This document shows positions 23,485 to 35,882 of a DNA stretch of 64,000 nucleotides, piece after piece. A program made the translations under genes and the position numbers. Position 1 is the first letter of the stretch; every line of letters begins with the position of its first letter. The notes beneath the pieces were generated by a model. The model worked only from the letters and a program-made list of their open reading frames with translations. It ran no database searches and had not been told where the DNA came from. The DNA comes from Pardosa pseudoannulata (Eukaryota > Arthropoda > Arachnida > Araneae > Lycosidae): positions 61,463,840-61,527,839 of the forward strand of contig CM063503.1 in assembly GCA_032207245.1 (NCBI GenBank), in the 5' to 3' direction.

Positions 23485-26400
23485 TTTATTTCTTTATTAA
23501 AACATTACATTTTTTAATCTATTTATTATTTGCAAATGCAGATACATACTTTATAAAATGTTGTTTTTAAAATATACAATGAGGTACTTAAATTCTGAAC
23601 TGAAAACATAAAAAAGACACAGTATTGCATAAAATAGTATAACATAAAAATGCATAAGAAAGAAAGGAAGAATTGAATCAAATATACTGTAATTAGGCTC
23701 TAGATTTAAGAACAGTTTTCAGCTCTACATTTATGGCACACTCTTACTACAAGTTCCAAATTGAGACATTCGATCCATTATATTGAGGAATATTCTGTCA
23801 ATCTACTTTATTTATTTGCTTAGCATTTACCAAAATTTGAGTTTATTTCAGGTATTAGAATAATTTGCACTTCTTCTTCTCCAGTATTGGTCTGTAAGTT
23901 TGAAGTTAACTTAATTCTTCATTTTTTTTATCTGTATAGAACATTATGGACTATTTAAAGGACTTTTTTAATTATTGAAATCTAAAAAGCGTTTAGCAAT
24001 CATCATGGAAGAAAAACAAATCGAAAACTAATAGGTAATCTTAATACTGTTATAATGTTTCAAACAAATAATGTTATCGATCGCTTGTATCCAAGAGATA
24101 CAAAATTTCAAAAAATCTGAAAAACAGGAAATATTCCTAAATTGTATTGGTAGTTAAAGCATTACAGTGAAGTAGGTGACCAGATGGACATATGCTAATA
24201 AGGTGAAATTCACAGGAAGTAGTTTTCAGGTGGCTAAATGAACATAGTGACATGTATGTATTTGAAAAATCAGTGCACTCTATTGAATTTTAAAAATCCA
24301 TCAAAATGCACTCCAAAACTGAAAAGAGCTTTGATATGTTTGAAATACTTTGAAGACTCAGGTCATGAACAATCTTTTTAGCAAATATTGGAAATTACTT
24401 TGAAGCATACATATGTGACTTAGGTGACCATACAAATAATTAACTTAAAAATCCCCCATTTTATTTAATTATTACCCTAAAATGCAAACTATTCGTTACG
24501 CCTTTTCTTCCAAACTATGTTTTTAGATAAGAAAAGGGAGTATTTTATTTCTTTTGCATTGTTTTCTTCTGCACATTCACATTACACATGCATATAATGT
24601 TTTCGATTTATATTCTATTCCGATTTAGATTTCTATAAATATTTGTGTAAACTACAGTCATGTTCAACTAATATTTAGACCCTGGATATATGTAATTCTA
24701 CATAATAGCGATCGCACTGAATTTTACAATGAAATATTGGATAATAAATTTCTATTTTTTTTCTCTGCTTCAAATAGAAACTTGAAGTATATTCCTCAGA
24801 ATATAGTATGAAGATAATAATTACATGTAAATATAGATATATTATGAGAAAAAACTATTAAAATATAAATTTTAGCAACTGAAGTGAGGTGTATTTAGAA
24901 CGGTGTTTTGTAGCAACCATTTCATAGTATAGTCCTTGAAATGGGGAATTCATTTCGAGGACCCTTTTCCCCTATAGAAGGACATCCCCCCTTAAAGTTA
25001 GTATATTCTAGAGTTTTAAACACTATTTCAAGGGTTAATCTTTTCCATGGGCAAAACTATTTTTTATTACGTGGGAAATAATGTTTATTAAAAAACCTAT
25101 TTATAACTTATCAAATTTAGAAATCTTAATACGAAATTTTTTAAAATCTGAAGAATTTCAGCAATAAAATAAAATAAATTTTCTGTGACTGTATCTTCTT
25201 CATAATTCTTACTGATATGTTTTAAGGTTATTCACAGTGTGAATAAAGATTCGCAAAAGACAACTTCAGAGAAGATATTTTATCTTGTAGTGCTGCCATC
25301 TATGTGTTGTTTTAAGAACTAGAAGCAGAAATTACAGAGAAGAAAGGGGACAAAATGTGACAAATAGGGGATATGAAGAAATTAAAAGCAAAGATATGTA
25401 AGCGATCACAGATGTAGCATAGGCTTTTGATGCTCGGCTACAAATGTTAAATTTGTCTACCCTAATCCATCTACAACAGATTATATTATTTCAACCATCC
25501 AGTTTCCCAAAAAAGATATATTAAACTGCAAGGATTTTATTTCTCTCTAAATATTAAAACTCTTACAAACTAGAAAATAATGTTCTATTGTTAAAACATG
25601 TCTTGCATTCTGTTGATAATAATTGCAACACTAAATGCTAAAGAGGGAGAGGGGTTAAAGAGCTTTCTGTCATTTATAAAAACGTAAAGCTCTTTGAAGT
25701 AAAAATACATTTGCTTTAAGAAAAGACCTTAAAAATACTAGTATGGGCATATTGAGTAAAATACCTATTTCAAGATAAAGTTTACAGAATTTGGTGAAGA
25801 CATTTTTAATTTCACTCGCATTGCTATTCTCTCTCTCATGGGAGATCGTGTATTATAAACACTATAAATATATTGTGTATTAATTAATCATTACACAGGA
25901 ACTTAAAAAAGGAAATTTAAATTATAAAATAAAAATAATACACAGTTTCTAGACGTTTAAATTAAGTTTAAAACTACATCACAAGCGAGAAGAGTACTTT
26001 GAATTTCAGTTTTTAAAATATACAACTTTTAATTGTACTCTTAAAATAAGCATAATCATTAATGCACAAAGTCTTAATGTTACATAAGACAGATACTAAA
26101 CTCTACCAGAAAACAATTTTTGATTAAAAATGTAAAAGACTTTCGCAAATATTGAGTCATCCAATAACATTTATTATAAATGTTCTTAGTGCTCAGCCTA
26201 TTAGACATTTGCTTCTATTTTTTCATGATATGTAAAGACAAGAAGAAAACTGGATATCAAATTCCACGTACGTTAACTAAATTTATACAATGTAATTATT
26301 TTAAAGTTGGACATTTCAACAAGTTTTATTGTTGCTTAATGACATTCAACTCTCTATAACTAAAAAAAGTACTTTTCTGGTTTAGAAAAGTATACCCAGC

Positions 26401-28850
26401 TTTTTCACAAACACATTAATAGACCAATGTTTAAAAGTTTGAGAGACAGGTAAAAGCAGAGCACCTGGAATAGTTTAATTAAATTACTAATAAGACACAT
26501 AAAAAGGCCAAAATAAAAAAAATGATTTTTAAGTTTTGAAATAGGGATATAAGAAAAAGAAACAGGTGTTAGGGAAGTAAAATAACCATTCAACTGGAAA
26601 ATTTTCATTTGAATATAAAACTTACACCTAGTTTAAGTTTTATGAAGCTAAAAATTTGACAATTTTTGTGAAATTATTTTTTTGTGTGTAGGTGCTTTGT
26701 GAATTAAATTATATTAAAAGAAAATAAAAATCCAGTAGACATTTTTGCGAAGTAAAGTGCGGTATCATTTACTCACAGACATTTTTAAAGTTTCTTTTTC
26801 TCTTTTTTTCACTCTTTTTATACGGAAAATGGTTCTTCTGAAGTTGCCAGCACCAAGCTCTCTGGTTGATATAGTCTATCTCGTATAAATTTGTGAAATA
26901 TTTTTGACTGGATCTGAGAGGAAAAAAACTAAGTTTTAAGAAAGATTAAATTAAGATGCTCACAAATTATTCTCTTTGTTTTCCTTCTCGACTGCTTTTA
27001 TAAGTGAAAACACTCATTTCATTTCACTTTCAGAAGGATTGCAGGCGTACTCTTGACAAAATGCAGATAAATGACGTCATAAAAATACAACGGTTAATTT
27101 CACATGTTATTGGCATTTTTGTTAAAAACTTTTTATTTTTTCCTGTAATTTTTCTCTAAATTATTCAATTGACATAATTCGATCGATTCGATTGCATAAA
27201 TATATTCATATATCCATTATGTATGCATTGAAATAAAAAAATCAAATATATTGAAGAAATGATTGATATCACAAAAAGTTTTCATGAAGTATAATCTAAG
27301 AATTATGAAACTTTATGCACATATAAACTGAAGTATAAGTAAATTAATTGTATCAAAAATATTTTTTTAGTATAAGCAAATACATTTGAAAAATTTATTT
27401 TTTCTGAAATTTTTTGTTAATATTTAAATCAATACTTCCTAATTAATTTTTCACGGAATCCGACAAAAATTAAGTAAATATTTTGGAAGAATATATAAAA
27501 AGTTAAGTATTAAGGAGCATGACAAAATTTACAGACACAAATTTAAAAACAGCATTTTGAAATAAAACTATCTGATATCTAAATATAATTTTAAAGTGGT
27601 TAATTTTGTTATGCTTTAATGTGTATATACTGAAAGTTTCATAATTCGAAGTTAATAATTTAGAAGCACGCTTTGTAAACCTTTCCGTTCCTTTAAAGCC
27701 TATTTCAATTAGTGTATTAAACTATGTTTTAATATATTATGATCCTTTTATTTCAATGCATGTACAGTCGATGTATGCCAACATTTATGCAAGTGAGAGT
27801 GATATGAATTTCACACTTGTTTATTTAGCAGTGTTTTTATAGCAGTTTCATAACTCGAAGTTAATAACTTAGAAACACGCTTTGTAAAATTTTTCATTCC
27901 TTTAAAGTGTACCTCAATTAATATATTAAGCTATACTTTAATATATTATGATCCTTTTATTTCAATACATGTACAATCGATATACGCCAACATTTATACA
28001 AGTGAGTGTAATATGATTTACTCACTTGTTTATTTAGAAGTGTTTTTATAAAGTAATATAAATTCTCAATATTTAAAATATTTTGACTAAATTTTAAGAA
28101 AAATACATATTTATAGATTATTTTCTTATTATTCAGTTTTATAACTAAAATTTCAAGTAAATTTAAAAAATTTCCCAGAACATTATTTTAAAATTTTTGG
28201 TTCGAGCGTTGTTAGTTACCTAATTGACATTATCATCCACTTAACTCAAATTTTAGGCTCTAACTTGTGAGCTATGAACTTTTCTATTTAATTAATATAA
28301 AGCCCCTTATCTAGGTGGTCTTCCGAAGAGATTAATATACTTTAGATAAATATGTTGACCACACACATGGTTCTCTACACTAATTCAAACTGACATAGTG
28401 ATGTAATTATTGAATTATTTTTTTTTTATTTCAGTGTACATCTTTTATAATTTAAATGGCTGAGTTTTGCTTTGAAAAATAATTATATCCTGCATAATTA
28501 TTATTGATTTCTAATGTACTTTTGGGTGGGGCAAGGTTACTTGCAAGACTGCAATTTGCCTTGTAGAAAAATTCTACTTTGACTTTAATTAAGGCTTTAA
28601 ATCAAGATTAATACTACTAAGATTTAATTCATTAATAATTTTTCGGGTTTTTTTTCGTGTCTTAACAATAGAGTTTTTACGTAGAGTGTTAAATATTTTG
28701 TTGAAATTTAAAACTTGTTCATGAAATCAAGAAACTAAATAACGTACTTGTTAAATATAAATATTGCATAGCAAGAAGTTAATTTATTTAAAAGTCGGGA
28801 AAAAATACTTTGATTATATAACAGAAAATAGAGAGATGGTAAAACATTTT
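23485..28850. other. Long gene-free AT-rich stretch
   Basis: No coding region, RNA gene or mobile element recognised except the tandem duplication at 27635-28052. Could be intergenic or intronic sequence of an unseen gene. Confidence 0.5.
27635..28052. repeat. Tandem duplication, 209-bp unit
   Basis: The segment starting AGTTTCATAA occurs at 27635 and 27844; the two copies are about 85-90% alike by eye, so older than the duplication at 10227. Confidence 0.9.
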
Positions 28851-28923
28851 GAACAAAACACTTGTTATTGGTAATGCACTGATTATAAAGGCCATGAAAG
28901 TAAATTACCTAAAATCATAACTA

Positions 28924-29448
28924 CAGTCTGTTCCATAAGAGCGGGTCGCTCATAACTTTGTCAATATATAGCACGCATATACCGGCTTAATTGCACGTGT
29001 TCTTCAAACATTACAGGAGAATGTTTTATGGTTATATTCTTTATTCGATTTGTTTTGCTGTGTTTAAATCAACAATTCCAAAATGAGTGCCGCGTATGCG
29101 AGCTGTTTTGAGGCAGTGTTTCTGTGTAACCATCCAAAAGGACCAAAAATGTCTTGTGCAGCTACAGCCCGGTACATGAGAAAGTCGGAGACGTTCGTCA
29201 AGAAGTGGGTAGCACGTTATAAAGCGGTACAAAATGTTAAGGACATACCGGAACGGGGTAAGTGCCGCTCAATGTCAATATCGAATGGTAAAGTGATTCT
29301 TGCATAATCGATAATAATCGAGACTGGACAACTTATTAGGTGAAATGCATTTCAGTTTTATATGTATACTACACGGTACAAATGTATTTTTAACTAATTC
29401 GTTTGTATTTTCAGAGAAATAGATGACACGCTCTTATGGAACAGACTG
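28924..29448 (+). mobile_element. Internally deleted Tc1/mariner-type element
   Basis: A 525-bp element flanked by TA (28922-28923 and 29449-29450), with terminal inverted repeats beginning CAGTCTGTTCCATAAGAGCG at both ends. Only an N-terminal transposase piece survives. A paralogous empty site at about 29866-29885 has the same flanks with a single TA (29875-29876), fixing the boundaries. Confidence 0.92.
29083..29307 (+). pseudogene. Transposase N-terminal DNA-binding fragment
   Basis: 74 codons from ATG to TAA: MSAAYASCFEAVFLC, an HTH-like segment SCAATARYMRKSETFVKKWV, then ARYKAVQNVKDIPERGK. The pattern (..A.Y.......VKKWV.RYK....V.D.P.RG..R) is the DNA-binding head of Tc1/mariner-type transposases. 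The catalytic domain is deleted. Lying inside matching inverted repeats, it is a remnant rather than a host gene. Confidence 0.75.
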
Positions 29449-30050
29449 TATAAGGAGAAATGCTGCATATTAAATTTAGTTCAAAGAAGATGGTGTTATA
29501 AGGCTGGGATAATAATTAGATAATACACAGAAAAAGGTTATTTCTTAGGGGGAAATGTTTAATGTATTAATTTAAAGACTAGAAAAACATTTTTGTTTAC
29601 ATTCTGTATACGTATATTCTGTATTAAAATATTACTATTTGAACTTATCATTCTAAATAATTTCTTTCGCTCTTTTCAATTTGTAACGAAGAGTTGTATC
29701 AGTAAATACCCGCGCTGTAATAAATGGGAGGCTAAGTTTTTCCAGCATCCTTTCCTGCTCCGACCCCGGCTGGACAAGTCATTTTACCACCCTCATCCCC
29801 CTGAGGGAGGGTACATGTTATTGGTAGTGCATGGGCTATACAGGTCATGAAAGTAAATTAAAATGAATCATAACTATAAGGAGAAATACTGCATATTATA
29901 GTTAGTTCAAAGACCATAGGTTCACCTGGAGTGTTTGTCTCTTCAGTCCAATTAGAGGGAGATCTCTGCAAAGAAAGGACATAGAAAAGCAATCAGCGTA
30001 ACCAGAGGTTAATTGCACCTTTTTTTAGCTGTTCCTGCATGCCATTTTTC

Positions 30051-30819
30051 CAGTCTGCATCGGTTATATGGTCAGCTCAGCGGTCCAGAAAAATCAGACC
30101 GTATAAGCGAGGTAACCATATATGCCGCACAATACAACCTTATTTTCCATATATCATGCATTTTTAATGCATAACAGAAGAGCCTTATCCACATTCCCAT
30201 AAGGTGACAAGCGCTGACGTTTTCTTTCTTGATCATCGATTTCAACACTTGAGGCCAAAGTTTGGCAGCTAAAATGTTGTTTAATGTCGTCTGGATAATC
30301 AAATTTGCTTTGGCGAAAGTATCCCATAAAAGATTAGATTTTTAAAAATTTTTAATCAATTCATTTTTGTCAGCAAATGATAAATTCTTTCTTTTCGAAG
30401 CCATAACTAAAAAATGAACGTTTTTATTCGGGACGTATGATTCAAATGCAACAAAATTTTCTTTTACTTGTTTCGTCTCAATTTCAACTTACGCAGGGAG
30501 AGATAACTTCAAGCAATAAACAGACAGATGCCCACCTCTTGTCAGGGGGCAAGAGAACTGAGAGAGGTGATGTCTACACAAACAAGAACGGGGGGAAAAG
30601 AGGGAAATAAAGGCTTGAATTGAAAGGCTTGTCCAGATAAAAACGGAAACTCATTGAAAACATGAAACTGACCTTATAACCGGTAACAAGAAAAAGAAAA
30701 TGACTGTATAAGAGGTGCACTTTAACAAGTTTCCTATTAAGTTAGACGGAATTTTAGAACACTAACCATATAAGAGGGGTGACCTTATAAGCAGCTGACC
30801 ATATAGCCGGTACTGACTG
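30051..30819 (-). mobile_element. Internally deleted pogo/Tigger-type element
   Basis: A 769-bp element. The left end CAGTCTGCATCGGTTATATG and the right end, reversed, CAGTCAGTACCGGCTATATG both continue GTCAGCT. TA follows the right end (30820-30821); the left TA is not intact. Further GTATAAG / CTTATAAGG words inside the ends resemble Tigger termini. The transposase fragments on the minus strand agree. Confidence 0.8.
30150..30404 (-). pseudogene. Tigger/pogo transposase N-terminal remnant
   Basis: From the ATG at 30404 the minus strand reads MASKRKNLSFADKNELIKN and then a stop, matching the start of the pogo/Tigger CENP-B-type HTH. Downstream, in another frame, ERKRQRLSPYGNVDKALLLC appears (about 30170-30232), matching the second HTH. 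The part in between and the entire DDE domain are lost or frameshifted. Confidence 0.75.
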
Positions 30820-30829
30820 TATTACAAAC

Positions 30830-31480
30830 AGATTTGGGATGATGTTAAAGTTTTTAGTTAATTTTTAAAATAGATTGTTGTCAACGAAAAGTCTTCTCTT
30901 ATTTATATCTTCTTGTGGCTGTCATTTGGCCATTTCTAGGTTAGAGTACAGAAAAATTAATTACATTTCATACATCGTATTTGGCTGTACATGAATTTAC
31001 TGCAGTAGCTAGTTGACTGTCTAAGAAAAGGAACATAGCTGAACGTGGAACTTTCTGAAACATGTAAACGAATTTGTAACCCGACATTAACAAATTGTTA
31101 AAACTCTATGAGACTGAACCATCTCATTATTTTATTTATTTTTTATTAATTTTATGCTTATTTTAAGTTTAAAGCCCTTTTAGTTAATTTCTACTTTGCA
31201 ATTCTTAATAGATAGATAGGCAGATCAAACAGACATAGACAATATGCAACAATATTTTAATATTTGGCATAATTAATTATCAGGGAAGAGAGGGCGTCTG
31301 AATATTTATTTTCTAATAAAGGGGACGGTTGTCCAGAAAAGTTTGGGAACCTATGCTCTAATTAATTTTCTGAAATACTTCTCTAAGAATAGTTCAAGTT
31401 AATATTAAGATTTTATAGAAAACGAACAGGATGCTGTATTAGAATGATAAAATAAATATTTATTGATTCTGTTTACTTTA
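30830..31480. repeat. Unclassified interspersed repeat, second copy
   Basis: About 30980-31370 resembles 14720-15130 in the same orientation (shared ATTTGGCT, GCAGTAG, CGACATTAACAAATTGTTAA). It may end at GTTTGGGAACCTATG, a hAT-like terminal motif. No coding potential. Confidence 0.6.
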
Positions 31481-31488
31481 GTAATTAA

Positions 31489-31953
31489 CCCCTTAACGTA
31501 TACGCCCGAGTTCACTCGAGCGCGCTAAACTGGCCAAACTGTGCACACTCGAGATAATTCGAGCGGCGTTGTACTTTATGTTGTTATAATTTTTCACACT
31601 CGAATGCAATCGAGCATTGAAAATGACAATGTGAAAAAAAACCAATCCTTTTATTGATATTTATCATTTACATGAGATTGTAAGCTACAACACTTACTTA
31701 TTCAAGTATAAAATAAATTTTTTCTACTTATCACTTACGATTCATTTGTTCCTTGTGTAGTAATAGTCGAATATTACAATAGTAGACTATTTTCTGCAAT
31801 GTTATCAAAATCTAAAATTGCAATAAAACTTTTAATTGTTTTTGTATTTTTGTAATTTTTTTGGCAAGACAACCTTCTAAATTGCATTTCTTTTTTACAT
31901 AAAAAATGGTGTTTTTTGGCCGGTCTTTAAAAAAAAAACTATGCATTGAGGGG
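31489..31953. mobile_element. TTAA MITE, family C copy 2
   Basis: 465 bp flanked by TTAA (31485-31488 and 31954-31957). The left 200 bases match the element at 6921, including the hairpin CCCGAGTTCACTCGAG. It has about 130 bases in the middle that copy 1 lacks. Confidence 0.87.
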
Positions 31954-31959
31954 TTAATT

Positions 31960-33070
31960 TATTTACTCCAAAACGCCATACTCTCTCTGATATATAAAAG
32001 GTCTCTGACAGCGTAAATATTTCTATGACATATTGAGTGCTCATCCTTTTATCAGTTTGTTTTAAAAAAGAATCCAACAATTTAGTAATTTTAGATTGGA
32101 TATATTGTTTTATCTTTAAGTGGGAGTGAAATAAAGACAAATGATCCAAACACAATTCTAGCTACAAGAACTTTATTGAACTAAAATGTTTCTAATATAC
32201 AGAAAATAAGAAATGAAAGAAATGAAACACAAACTGATGTATATATAATAATAAATAAAAGATTGAAATATGATTTCGTGTAACATTAGATCCACATCGA
32301 AATATGCTATCTGGCAGAATGCCCTGATATCTTCATAAATACTAACCAAAATTAGTGATACAATTTACAGCACTAAATTGGTCCACTCCGTTCCAGCGTA
32401 TGACACCAATGCAGTGACGCCTGCGTCTTTCCTAGACATATTTCTCATCTAGAAAGAAGCCAGACCACATATTCGTTATAAATCATGCATACATGATGAT
32501 GAATGACCTTTTAGATTTTGGCATCCGACTGTTGACTAAACTTAATATGTATATTTGACCTCTGTTATTATCATAGTCACTTTTGTCGAGATAAATAAAT
32601 AACTTTTATTCAAATTTATATTCAAAAAGCATTTTTCTAAGCATTACAGTTTTTTCATAGATTTTTCAATCTACTTTTTATCTATAAGGTATTTTAGAAA
32701 AAGTTATATTAACTTAAAAAACCAGTCATTTAAAAATTCTTAGCATTATAATGAACAAGTTGAAAGTATTTTGACGTTAATTGCATAACCCTTTTACTAC
32801 AGTTCACAAAAATTGTACCTATGCGATGAACGTTGAACCAACATCATGAGTTCGTTAAGGTTTGGGAAAAAGCTCATATAAAAATAAGAGGGATGTCTAC
32901 AAAGTTAAAATAAGAAGCATGTTGAAAAATAAAAGGAGGATAAATTGATTCCAATTGTATTTCAATATTTCTTGAAAGCCATAGGAATATTATAAATATA
33001 ACACACATTTTGGAAAACAGAAAAATCTGTTCTCTTTTACAAACAGTACTTACATCTAAGGAAAATCATA
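31960..33070. other. No gene recognised
   Basis: AT-rich sequence; an 86-codon frame on the minus strand at 31895-32155 overlaps the TTAA element end and shows no motif. Confidence 0.5.
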
Positions 33071-33073
33071 ATT

Positions 33074-33520
33074 TAGTCATAACTTTATATAGATAATATG
33101 AAGTATAAATAAAGGTTTTAAAATGATCGGTGTCAAATTTTTATCTTATCGCAGCAGAGTATATGCTGTCTCTCTATTGACCTGAGTGAAGCAAAACAAG
33201 AAATAAGAATCCTAATTTAAGTTTATATAATATAACTTTATAAACATAGTATGAAGTATAAATATTGCATTAAAGGTTTTAAAGTTATCAGTTTCAAATT
33301 TTTATCTTATCACAGCAGAGTATAAGCCGTCTCTCTATTGACCTGCCGGAAGCAAAACAAGAAATAAGAATCCTAATATAGTTATAACTTTATATAGATA
33401 GTATGAAGTATAAATAAAAGTTTTAAAATGATCCGTGTCGAGTTTTTATCTTATCGCAGCAGAGTATACGCCGTCTCTCTATTGACCTGCCGGAAGCAAA
33501 ACAAGAAATAAGAATCATAA
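33074..33520. repeat. Tandem array, 3 copies of an about 150-bp unit
   Basis: The segment containing CAGCAGAGTATA occurs at about 33152, 33313 and 33457 (spacings 161 and 144), with shared flanks CTCTCTATTGACCTG and GCAAAACAAGAAATAAGAAT. Confidence 0.93.
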
Positions 33521-33524
33521 ACGA

Positions 33525-35709
33525 TCTTTCAAATCTTTCTAATAAAAATCTTAAATTGATGAAACATTATAAATCATAAATTATTTGTTTTGAAATAGGA
33601 TTTTATCACGCTGAGAATAGTAAGGTGGCATCGCATGTCCAACGCTAAATTGTCGTTGGCATTTTTAGTAAGTGATAGTTTAGAAAGACGATATATCGTC
33701 GCTCGGCATTACAAGGGTTAAAATATTACTTGATGGCAACAGAATGCGAAAATTTTATCCCGTTTCATGTAAATCAAGATGCTTTAATTCAATATCTTAT
33801 TTTTTATATCACATTTTTATGACTTTATCCTGTACATTTTGTAGCTCTAAACACCGTTGAAAAGAGGACAAATAATATGATATGAATATTAGGTCCAGAA
33901 CCGGAATGTACACGCCATTTCGGGATACTCAAAATCTCGTCTTTAGAACAGTGGGATAATGTTAAGGCACTGACGATAGCATTGAGAATCCAAAGCAGTA
34001 AAAGCGTGTCGGTATCTGGAAATATTGAGTTTGGCACAACTTCGTTCAATTCCAAATCCTTTCTCAATCTTATAACAATAATAGATTATGAACCTTAATA
34101 AATCCTAACTCATTCTTTAATTCAAACCTAAGCCTATCTCTTTCCACCAAAATTTCGAAACACAAATACTCAATGAAATATATTACTTACCTTAAGCCTG
34201 AGTCCACTGAATCTTACCTTAAGTCCACTTAAGGATCTTTAAAGTGGTTAAGTCAACAAGAGCAGTATTTTCAATTTTAATACTTTATAAGTTATCTTAC
34301 CAAGTAAAAAATGAAATTCGCTAAAACTGCTACTGCATTGCTTGTATACAATCAGGCTTATGGTAAGACAAAACATTTAAAAGACTATCACTCCCTTATT
34401 CCAACCCCAATGAGATGAGAAATTTTGATCAGACAAAACAAAAAGTAGAAAAACAAAACTGTCTTATGTGATGTAAAGGAACTTTCAGTCAGCGATTTTG
34501 CTAACTGTTTGTTTTCTATTTATGAAGAACATTATCTTCATAATTGATATGACAGGCATCCAAACCCTTTTTATATACTGCGTTGACAGAAACACATACA
34601 CACGCAAAAAATCAGAACACTTATGCTACAACTTATCATTTGACATGGATTGAAAAGTCCGACGTTTAAAAACTCAGAGTATTTTAAAATCAGTTATAGA
34701 ACTCAGAATTATATTTATCTACAGGTGTTTTATCTATCAAAAATATAAGCATTTATTTGGAAAAATAAAGCTTTGATAATTATGAAATAATTAGCCTCTA
34801 CCCAATAGAAGTAAAGCCTGTTCTTAATAACTTCAACAAATTTATCTAAAAAGTACGTATATGCAAATGCCGCATATGAATGTATAATTCAAATACTTCT
34901 CAAATACAAAGTTAATTTTACAAATATAGCTAAAAAGACTATATTTGTTCAACGAAAATTAAATTTCGGTTTAGGAATTACTGATATAACTCCTTAAAGA
35001 GATATAATAGATTATATCTATTTTAAGGCGCTATTATCAAAAAATAGGTAATGCTTGATTTTTAAGTGTAAACAAGCATCTATTAGTTATCGTTCACTTA
35101 ATAAAACTAAGTGACTTAAAAGATCTTTCAGTATTGAGAAGTTTTATTAAAAGTGCATAAAAAATTAATTACCCAAATTAGTATTTGAATTTGATGCTAA
35201 TAGTTATTTGATTAATGTAGTGTTTGTGGATAATTAACTTCCCATTTGAGTTCTTTAAGATGATACATTCTAAGCAAGAAATTATGCTATGCTTTCTGAG
35301 TTGCGTAGTTTTAAAAATAATTAGCACTAGATGATAACATAGCTTGAGTTCAATCCATATTAATGTAAAAGTTTACAAAATATAATTTTCAATAAAAATA
35401 CTTAGTTGCTTAAAAATATGTATTGTCTAAGGCACTGTTTTTCAAGTATTTAATGTCGATTAACTTTGAATAATTTAGATGAAGTATCTTGAATCTGAGA
35501 AATAATAAAATCCCATCAAAGGTGAACGCGCTAAAATACAAATGATATGATGCAGCAAGTAGTTATAAAGTTTCAAGCAAAATATAACTATGTTGCGAAG
35601 GCACTGTTTATCTGACTTTGAAACCTTGCAGTGTTCTCTCAAGAGTTTTAGAAATAATCACTGTTTTCAATAGTTGCCGTTGAGCATTGAATTCATCACT
35701 GTGCAACCA
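33525..35709. other. Region downstream of the mucin gene; no other gene seen
   Basis: No coding region recognised. It includes the presumed 3' UTR below 35710. A palindrome GACGATATATCGTC lies near 33686 beside a possible lone TTAA-element end (AAGGGTTAA at about 33713). Confidence 0.45.
35143..35148 (-). promoter_or_regulatory. Candidate polyadenylation signal AATAAA
   Basis: TTTATT on the plus strand reads AATAAA on the minus strand about 565 bases after the mucin stop codon. Such hexamers are common in AT-rich DNA, so support is weak. Confidence 0.3.
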
Positions 35710-35882
35710 TTACTTTTTGGAATATGTTTGAGCTATTTCTTCAATTACAGGGGCTTCCGGTTTGCAGAGGCGAGGTTCACACTTCATGACTCCGCCGAAT
35801 TCGCAGCGGCACTGCATGCAAGGATTGCTTGATGGCTGAACTACTTGATGTAGTTTATATGTCCTTCCTGCAATCTGGCACC
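35710..35882 (-). CDS. Terminal exon: half-VWC domain and stop
   Basis: The exon begins after acceptor TTTGATGTAG, completes a Gly codon and reads GCQIAGRTYKLHQVV, followed by PCMQCRC, then KCEPRLC, ending ...EEIAQTYSKK and TAA. The six cysteines match the first half of a VWC domain (C, CxxCxC, C-x4-C); the second half with CCxxxC is absent, so this is a truncated or subdomain-1-only VWC at the C-terminus. A possible AATAAA polyadenylation signal lies about 565 bases downstream at 35143-35148, with a weaker ATTAAA at 35449-35454. Tandem repeats begin only about 40 bases upstream of the acceptor. Confidence 0.85.

Larger units (their letters stand above)
28866..29925. repeat. Old local duplication flanking the mariner-type element
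   Basis: Sequence around TTATTGGTAATGCACTGATT ... AATCATAACTA and, after the element, TAAGGAGAAATGCTGCATAT is repeated without the insertion at about 29819-29925. The region 29450-29820 between is unique; a GC-richer patch at 29695-29830 is unclassified. Confidence 0.8.

Noticed and set aside
29593..29850. 85-codon plus-strand frame
   Set aside because: Crosses unique AT-rich and GC-rich patches with no domain; probably chance.
33600..33725. Possible TTAA MITE around the GACGATATATCGTC palindrome
   Set aside because: Only one plausible end (AAGGGTTAA); the other end could not be located.
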